Assembly: GCA_005884305.1 (NCBI GenBank)
Contig: VAYL01000069.1
Coordinates: 1 to 9,731 of the forward strand
Origin: Actinomycetota bacterium
Lineage (GTDB): Bacteria > Actinomycetota > Thermoleophilia > Solirubrobacterales > 70-9
Length of the DNA: 9,731 nucleotides
Reading direction: 5' to 3'
Under the pieces are notes generated by a model. The model saw nothing but the letters and a program-made list of their open reading frames with translations. It was not told the DNA's origin and made no database searches. Below are positions 4,857-9,731 of this stretch, piece by piece (the stretch's first letter is position 1; each line of letters begins with the position of its first letter). The position numbers and the translations under genes are program-made.

Positions 4857-6875
4857 ATGTCGGTCGATCCGGTCGCGCTGCGGCGGTTCCTGGACGGCGG
4901 GTACGCGATCGTGCGCGAGTACGAACGGGCAATGCTCTCGCAGCCCGAGTTCGCGAAGCCGCCTGCGCCGCCGCCCACCGACCGCTACCGCGAGCAGGTG
5001 TCGGAGCGCGCGCGGATCCTGGCCGCTACCGGCGGCCCCTCGCTCCTGTTCCCGAAGGAATACGGCGGGCTCGGACAGGTCGGCGCGGCGATCGCGTCGT
5101 TCGAGACGCTGGCCCATAGCGACCTCTCGCTCTTGGTCAAGTGCGGCGTTCAGTTCGGCCTCTTCGGCGGGGCGGTCCACCACCTCGGGACCCGCAAGCA
5201 CCACCAGGCCTATCTGGCGAAGATCGCCTCGCTCGAGCTGCCCGGCTGCTTCGCGATGAGCGAGACGGGCCACGGGTCGAACGTCCAGCGGGTCGAGACG
5301 ACCGCGACGTGGGACGCCGACACCGGGGAGTTCGTGATCGAGACCCCAACCGAGTCGGCGCAAAAGGACTACATCGGCAACGCCGCTCGCGACGGCCGCA
5401 TGGCCGCCGTGTTCTGCCAGCTCATCGTCGGCGGCGAGTCGCGCGGAGTCCACGCGATCCTGGTCCCGATCCGCGACGAGGACGGCTCGCCGGCTGCGGG
5501 CGTGGAGATCTTCGACTGCGGGGAGAAGCTCGGGCTGAACGGCGTCGACAACGGCCGCCTCGCCTTCCACGGCGTGCGCGTCGATCGCGACGCTCTGCTC
5601 GACCGCTACGCGGAGGTGACCGAGGACGGCGAGTACCGCAGCCCCATCGAGAACGAGAACCGCCGGTTCTTCACCATGCTCGGGACACTCGTCCAGGGGC
5701 GGGTCAGCGTGGGCGGCGCGGCGATCAGCGCCACCAAGTCGGCGCTGACGATCGCGATCCGCCACGGCGCCCGGAGGCGGCAGTTCGGTCCGCCGGACTC
5801 CGAGGAGCTTCCGCTGCTGGAGTTCCGCGCCCACCAGCGACGCCTGCTGCCCGCGCTCGCGACGACCTACGCGCTCCACTTTGCGCAGGAACACGTCGTC
5901 GCCGAGCTCGACCGCATCTTCGGGTCGCTCGGGGAAGGGGAGGAGGAGGCCGAGCGCGACCGCCGTGAGCTCGAGACCCGCGCCGCGGGGCTCAAGGCCA
6001 TCGCCACCTGGCACGCGACCGAGACCATCCAGGTCTGCCGCGAGGCATGCGGCGGGGCCGGCTACATGTCGGAGAACCGGCTCGGCGAGCTGAAGGCCGA
6101 CACCGATGTCTTCACGACGTTCGAGGGCGACAACACGATCCTGCTGCAACTGGTCGCGAAGAGCCTGCTGACGGGCTACCAGGACGAGTTCGAGGAGCTC
6201 GGCGCCTTCGCAACCGCCGGCTTCGTGGTCTCCCAGGCGTGGGAGACCGTCGTCGAGCGAAGCGCGGGCCGCGAGGTGATTCAGCGGCTCACCGATGACC
6301 TGGTGCCGAGCCGCGAGCGCGACGAGGACCTGCTCGATCGCGATTACCAGCTTGGCCTCTTCCGCTTCCGCGAGGAGCACGTCCTCTCGGGGGCGGCGCG
6401 GCGGTTGCGGCGCGGGCTGAGCGCGGACGGCGCCGATCCGTTCGAGGTCTTCAACGATTGCCAGGACCACGTTCTGGTGGCCGCGCGGGCCCACGTCCAC
6501 CGCGAGATCCTGGAGGACTTCTGCGCAGCGATCGAGCGCGCGGACGATGGCGACCTTCGCGCGCTGCTCGAGCGCCTCTGCGACCTCTACGCGCTGAGCG
6601 AACTGGAGCGCGATCGCGCCTGGTTCCAGGAGCACGCGCGGATCTCCTCGACCCGGGCGAAGATGCTGACGCGCGCGGTCAACGGCCTCTGCGCCGGCCT
6701 GCGCCCGACCGCGGAGGACCTCGTGGACGCGTTCGGGATCCCCGACGAGCTGCTCGCGGCGCCGATCGCGCTCCCCGGCGGCGAGGCCAGCGGAACCTCC
6801 AGCGCCGACATCGGCGACGAGCTACCGAACGTGCGGGAGATCCTCGAGCGGGTAGGGGAAGAAGTTCTGCAATGA
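4857..6875 (+). CDS. Acyl-CoA dehydrogenase, acyl-CoA oxidase-like
   Basis: A 672-residue flavoenzyme that introduces the trans-2 double bond into acyl-CoA, the first step of beta-oxidation. FAD/substrate blocks include LFPKEYGGLG (64-73), CFAMSETGHGSN (131-142), KLGLNGVDNGRLAFHGVRV (224-242), ARRRQFGP (305-312) and the helix CREACGGAGY (394-403). The catalytic base should be E423 in FTTFEGDNTILLQ. That FEGDNT form and the long C-terminal helical domain (about 450-672) are typical of acyl-CoA oxidases, and the length fits oxidases rather than ~390-aa dehydrogenases. Whether it passes electrons to oxygen or to ETF cannot be read here. The start is uncertain: ATG 4857 begins MSVDPVALRRFL, and an in-frame GTG 4839 is also possible; neither has a good ribosome site, so leaderless initiation is possible. 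It overlaps the thiolase start by four bases. Confidence 0.88.
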   Translation: MSVDPVALRRFLDGGYAIVREYERAMLSQPEFAKPPAPPPTDRYREQVSERARILAATGGPSLLFPKEYGGLGQVGAAIASFETLAHSDLSLLVKCGVQFGLFGGAVHHLGTRKHHQAYLAKIASLELPGCFAMSETGHGSNVQRVETTATWDADTGEFVIETPTESAQKDYIGNAARDGRMAAVFCQLIVGGESRGVHAILVPIRDEDGSPAAGVEIFDCGEKLGLNGVDNGRLAFHGVRVDRDALLDRYAEVTEDGEYRSPIENENRRFFTMLGTLVQGRVSVGGAAISATKSALTIAIRHGARRRQFGPPDSEELPLLEFRAHQRRLLPALATTYALHFAQEHVVAELDRIFGSLGEGEEEAERDRRELETRAAGLKAIATWHATETIQVCREACGGAGYMSENRLGELKADTDVFTTFEGDNTILLQLVAKSLLTGYQDEFEELGAFATAGFVVSQAWETVVERSAGREVIQRLTDDLVPSRERDEDLLDRDYQLGLFRFREEHVLSGAARRLRRGLSADGADPFEVFNDCQDHVLVAARAHVHREILEDFCAAIERADDGDLRALLERLCDLYALSELERDRAWFQEHARISSTRAKMLTRAVNGLCAGLRPTAEDLVDAFGIPDELLAAPIALPGGEASGTSSADIGDELPNVREILERVGEEVLQ

Positions 6876-8161
6876 GCCCCGATGCTCTGAACGACGCCGC
6901 CGTGCTCGGCGGCAACCGCATCCCGTTCGCGCGCCGCGACCGCGAGTACGCGCACGCGTCCAATCAGGACATGTTCACCGCGGCGCTCGACGGGCTCGTC
7001 GCGCGATTCGGTCTCCAGGGCGAGCGGCTGGGCGAGGTCGCCGCCGGTGGCGTGCTCAAGCGAAGCCGCGACTTCAACCTCACGCGCGAGTGCGTGCTGG
7101 GCTCAGCGCTCGCCGCCGACACGCCCGCATACGACGTCCAGCAGGCCTGCGGGACGAGCCTCGAGACGACGATCCACGTGGCGAACAAGATCCGGCTCGG
7201 CCAGATCGAGTCAGGGATCGCGGGCGGGTTCGACACGACGAGCGACGCCCCGATCGAGCTGAACGACGACCTGCGCGAGCTGCTCCTCGACCTGAACCGC
7301 ACGCGCTCGACGACCGGCAGGCTGGCGCTCCTGGGCCGGCTTCGGCCGGGGCAGGTGGTACCCGCGATCCCGCGAAACGAGGAGCCCCGCACCGGCCTCT
7401 CCATGGGGGAGCACCAGGCCATCTCCACCAAGCGCTGGGGACTGACGCGGGAGGAGCAGGACGAGATCGCGGTCGAGAGCCACCGGCGTCTGGCAGCGGC
7501 GTACGACCGCGGCTTCTTCGACGACCTCGTCACGCCCTTTCTCGGCCTCGAGCGCGACGGCAACCTGCGGCCCGACTCCTCGATGGAGCAGCTCGCAAAG
7601 CTGAAACCCGTGTATGGCGAAGGCTCGGACGCGTCGATGACCGCCGGGAACTCCACGCCGCTCACCGACGGCGCCGCGGCGGTTCTGCTTTCGAGCGACG
7701 ACTGGGCCGAGGCGCATGACCTGCCGGTGCTGGCCCACTTCGTCGACGCCGAGACCGGCGCCGTCGACTACGTGCATGGCGAGTCCGGCCTGCTCGAGGC
7801 GCCTCTCTACGCGGTCCCGCGCATGCTGGAGCGAAACCGCCTCACCCTTCAGGACTTCGACTTCTACGAGATCCACGAGGCGTTCGCCTCGCAGGTGGCG
7901 ATGACGCTCAAGGCCTGGCAGGACCCGGCGTTCTGCAAGGACAAGCTGGGGCTGAATGAGCCCCTCGGCGAGATCGACCGCGAGAAACTGAACGTGAACG
8001 GCTCATCACTCGCCGCCGGGCACCCGTTCGGGGCGACCGGGGCGCGGATCGTCGCAACGCTGGCGAAGCTGCTCGCCGAGCGCGGGTCCGGGCGCGGGCT
8101 GATCTCGATCTGCGCCGCAGGCGGGATGGGAGTGGCGGCGATCATGGAGCGGCGGGGATGA
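6872..8161 (+). CDS. fadA2: Acetyl-CoA acetyltransferase / thiolase, FadA2-like
   Basis: A 429-residue thiolase that cleaves 3-ketoacyl-CoA with CoA, or condenses acyl units in reverse. The nucleophile is C93 in QQACGTSLET. The other catalytic blocks are HEAFAS (H335), NGSSLAAGHPFGATG (H384) and ISICAAGGMG (C414), all intact. It starts LGGNRIPFARRDREYAHASN, then RDFNLTRECVLGS, which from memory closely resembles mycobacterial FadA2, also next to fabG4. Length is normal for the family. ATG 6872 overlaps the upstream TGA (ATGA), with AGGGGAA at 6854-6860 eleven bases before it. Its own stop overlaps the fabG4 start in the same way. The symbol is given by resemblance and shared neighbourhood; chain-length preference is unknown. 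Confidence 0.9.
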   Translation: MSPDALNDAAVLGGNRIPFARRDREYAHASNQDMFTAALDGLVARFGLQGERLGEVAAGGVLKRSRDFNLTRECVLGSALAADTPAYDVQQACGTSLETTIHVANKIRLGQIESGIAGGFDTTSDAPIELNDDLRELLLDLNRTRSTTGRLALLGRLRPGQVVPAIPRNEEPRTGLSMGEHQAISTKRWGLTREEQDEIAVESHRRLAAAYDRGFFDDLVTPFLGLERDGNLRPDSSMEQLAKLKPVYGEGSDASMTAGNSTPLTDGAAAVLLSSDDWAEAHDLPVLAHFVDAETGAVDYVHGESGLLEAPLYAVPRMLERNRLTLQDFDFYEIHEAFASQVAMTLKAWQDPAFCKDKLGLNEPLGEIDREKLNVNGSSLAAGHPFGATGARIVATLAKLLAERGSGRGLISICAAGGMGVAAIMERRG

Positions 8162-9513
8162 GCGCCGACCGCTACCAGGCCCTCGCCAACTCGGCGCTCG
8201 GCGGCGCCGTCGTCAAGCGACTCGGCCTGCCCGCCCCGCCGCGGCTGGACCGTCACGAGCCAGGCATGCCGGTTGTCACGGGGCCCGTCGTATTCGGCGA
8301 GGCCCGCGGCGGCCGCCTCCGGGAGGCCGTCCACGAGGTGATGCGCTCGATCGGCGCTCGCCTTGTCGACGCCAAGACCGCGGGCGATGGCGACGACCGC
8401 CCGGCGGCGCTGGTCTTCGACGCGACCGGAATCGACTCGACCCAGCGGCTGCGCGCCCTCTATGACTTCTTTCACCCGACGATCGCGTCGCTGAAGCGCA
8501 ACGGGCGGGTGGTCGTGCTCACCACGCCGGCGATCGAGGCCGATTCCGTCGGGGCCGCCACGGCGCAGCGCGCGATCGAGGGCTTCGCGCGCTCCGTGGC
8601 GAAGGAGATCGGCCGGTACGGATCGACTGCGCAGCTGGTGGAGGTGGCCGCCGGCGGCGAGGGCGCGATGGAGTCGACGTTGCGATTCCTGCTGTCCGCC
8701 CGCTCGGCCTACGTGGATGGGCAGGCGATTCACATCCAGGCAGCCGACTCGGTAACCGTGCCGGAGGACTGGGAGCGGCCGCTCGCCGGGCGCTCGGCGG
8801 CGGTCACCGGCGCGGCGCGCGGGATCGGCGAGGCGATCGCCGAGACCCTTGCCGGCCAGGGCGCCGAGGTGCTGTGCATCGACGTGCCGCCGGCGGGGGA
8901 GGCCCTTGCGGAGGTCGCGAACCGCATCGGCGGGACCTCGCTTGCACTCGACATCACCGACGCCGGCGCCCCGCAGCGACTCGCCGACCACATCGGCGAG
9001 CGCGGCGGGCGGATCGACGTCTTCGTGCACAACGCGGGCATCACGCGGGACCGGACGATCGCGCGGATGCCGCCCGAGGGTTGGGACGGAGTGCTCGAGG
9101 TCAACCTCTCGGCCCAGGAGCGCATCAACGGGGCGCTGCTGGAGGGCGAATTGCTCGGCGACGACGGGCGCATCGCCTCGGTCTCGTCGGTCAGCGGGAT
9201 CGCGGGCAACCGCGGCCAGACCAACTACGCGACGAGCAAGGCCGGGGTAATCGGGATGGTCCGGGCGCTCGCGCCGGTCCTGCGTGAGCGCCGGGTCACC
9301 GTCAATGCCGTCGCGCCGGGGTTCATCGAGACCAAGATGACCGAGGCGATGCCCGTCGGCACCCGGGAGGCGGGCCGGCGCATGAACAGCCTGATCCAGG
9401 GCGGCCAGCCCGTCGACGTCGCCGAGACGATCGCCTGGCTGGTGAGCCCGGCGTCGGGCGGCGTCAACGGCAACGTGGTCCGGGTCTGCGGTCAGCAGCT
9501 GCTGGGAGCATGA
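8158..9513 (+). CDS. fabG4: 3-oxoacyl reductase, high-molecular-weight FabG4 type
   Basis: A 451-residue SDR reductase, nearly twice the ~245 aa of ordinary FabG. The N-terminal ~205 residues form a degenerate Rossmann/flavodoxin-like domain (AALVFDATGI at 83-92, FLLSARSAYVDGQ at 177-189). The C-terminal half is a complete SDR domain: TGAARGIG (217-224), NAG (292-294), N316, S344, Y357 and K361 give the full catalytic tetrad, with INAVAPGFIET-like VNAVAPGFIETKMTE at 382-396. This layout and the C-terminus matching GQPVDVAETIAWL, then GNVVRVCGQ, are those of mycobacterial FabG4 (Rv0242c), which reduces 3-ketoacyl-CoA with NADH. ATG 8158 overlaps the thiolase stop; GGAG at 8146-8149 gives an eight-base spacer. 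It should interconvert 3-keto and 3-hydroxyacyl-CoA in either direction, between the thiolase and the downstream dehydratase. Confidence 0.92.
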   Translation: MSADRYQALANSALGGAVVKRLGLPAPPRLDRHEPGMPVVTGPVVFGEARGGRLREAVHEVMRSIGARLVDAKTAGDGDDRPAALVFDATGIDSTQRLRALYDFFHPTIASLKRNGRVVVLTTPAIEADSVGAATAQRAIEGFARSVAKEIGRYGSTAQLVEVAAGGEGAMESTLRFLLSARSAYVDGQAIHIQAADSVTVPEDWERPLAGRSAAVTGAARGIGEAIAETLAGQGAEVLCIDVPPAGEALAEVANRIGGTSLALDITDAGAPQRLADHIGERGGRIDVFVHNAGITRDRTIARMPPEGWDGVLEVNLSAQERINGALLEGELLGDDGRIASVSSVSGIAGNRGQTNYATSKAGVIGMVRALAPVLRERRVTVNAVAPGFIETKMTEAMPVGTREAGRRMNSLIQGGQPVDVAETIAWLVSPASGGVNGNVVRVCGQQLLGA

Positions 9514-9731
9514 GCGAGACCACCGAGCTCACGTCGCCGCCGTCGCTAGCGCGCCTATACGCGCAGGCCGTGCTAGGCCCGATCGTCCCCGGCCGCGACT
9601 CGGAGCTCCCGGATCGCAGGATCGCCATGACCGGTGCGGCGGTTGCGGAGGAGCGCGTCGCGAGCTACTGCCGGGTGTGTGGCTTCCGGATGCGAAGCGA
9701 CGTGCCCGGCACGTTCCCGCACCTGCTCGTG
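9510..9731 (+). CDS. HtdX/MaoC-like hydroxyacyl dehydratase, N-terminal part
   Basis: The frame from ATG 9510 is open for 74 codons to the window edge. ATG overlaps the fabG4 stop (ATGA), with GGGAG at 9504-9508, so translation is probably coupled. The protein begins MSETTELTSPPSLARLYAQA, and later has ERVASYCRVCGFRMR and VPGTFPHLLV. The Y-x-x-V-C-G-F and T-x-P-H-x-L pattern is that of the N-terminal hot-dog domain of HtdX-type 3-hydroxyacyl-thioester dehydratases, usually about 280 residues. The catalytic Asp/His of the MaoC hydratase motif would lie beyond the edge. In Mycobacterium htdX is the neighbour of fabG4, which supports the call. Likely role: interconverting 3-hydroxyacyl and 2-enoyl-CoA, closing the cycle with the upstream enzymes. 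Confidence 0.75.
   Translation, partial: MSETTELTSPPSLARLYAQAVLGPIVPGRDSELPDRRIAMTGAAVAEERVASYCRVCGFRMRSDVPGTFPHLLV

Noticed and set aside
4563..6635. A 690-codon open frame on the minus strand opposite the acyl-CoA oxidase-like gene
   Set aside because: Composition is the Leu/Val/Ala/Arg/Glu-rich pattern of a high-GC shadow frame; it has no motif and lies opposite a gene with clear family motifs.
7864..9030. A 388-codon minus-strand frame opposite fadA2 and fabG4
   Set aside because: Antisense shadow in high-GC DNA with no recognisable domain; both plus-strand genes have complete catalytic motifs.

Overview
The window is very GC-rich, with actinobacterial-type genes. The best guess is a Thermoleophilia-like actinobacterium (Solirubrobacterales/Gaiellales). 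The reasons are a SnoaL-like protein ending in LEAAGL, a high-molecular-weight FabG4 reductase next to a FadA2 thiolase, and a RepSA-like replication initiator remnant. The lineage is inferred from family resemblance, not from a marker gene.

Left third (1-1881), accessory and decayed. The window opens inside a SnoaL/NTF2-like gene (ends 182). An intact small gene of an uncharacterised family follows (275-556, 93 aa). It is flanked by what look like the head (185) and tail (575-601) of a second, broken SnoaL-like gene. On the minus strand, 689-1525 holds a rolling-circle replication initiator with a zinc-ribbon and an HUH motif. It is broken by an in-frame TGA and two frameshifts. Immediately beyond it, at 1614-1638, is the 3' end of a tRNA (T-arm, acceptor strand and U discriminator) with no matching 5' half. 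Together these look like the eroded end of an integrative plasmid that once inserted into a tRNA gene, perhaps tRNA-Cys.

Middle (1882-4723). A TraR/DksA-like regulator without any cysteine (1882-2220) converges, across a hairpin-rich gap, on a minus-strand pair. That pair is a DGAT2/PlsC-like acyltransferase (3782-4723) followed 43 bases later by glucose-6-phosphate dehydrogenase (zwf, 2292-3738). The zwf gene changes frame near 2640 and seems to lack about 15-20 residues there, so it is probably broken, or the assembly is wrong.

Right half (4724-9731). A 133-base divergent promoter region carries a perfect inverted repeat and a near-perfect direct repeat. It leads into a tightly coupled plus-strand fatty-acid operon: an acyl-CoA oxidase/dehydrogenase (4857-6875), a FadA2-like thiolase (6872-8161), a FabG4-like ketoacyl reductase (8158-9513), and the start of an HtdX/MaoC-like hydroxyacyl dehydratase (9510 to the window end). 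All three junctions are 4-base ATGA overlaps. The four enzymes cover alpha-beta oxidation, thiolysis/condensation, keto reduction and hydration/dehydration, which is a full acyl-CoA chain-shortening or chain-lengthening cycle. The acyltransferase divergent from it would use acyl-CoA to make glycerolipids.

I see no CRISPR array, complete transposon, rRNA or intact tRNA. The most unusual material is the decayed element at 689-1638 and the zwf lesion. No wholly new system is evident.
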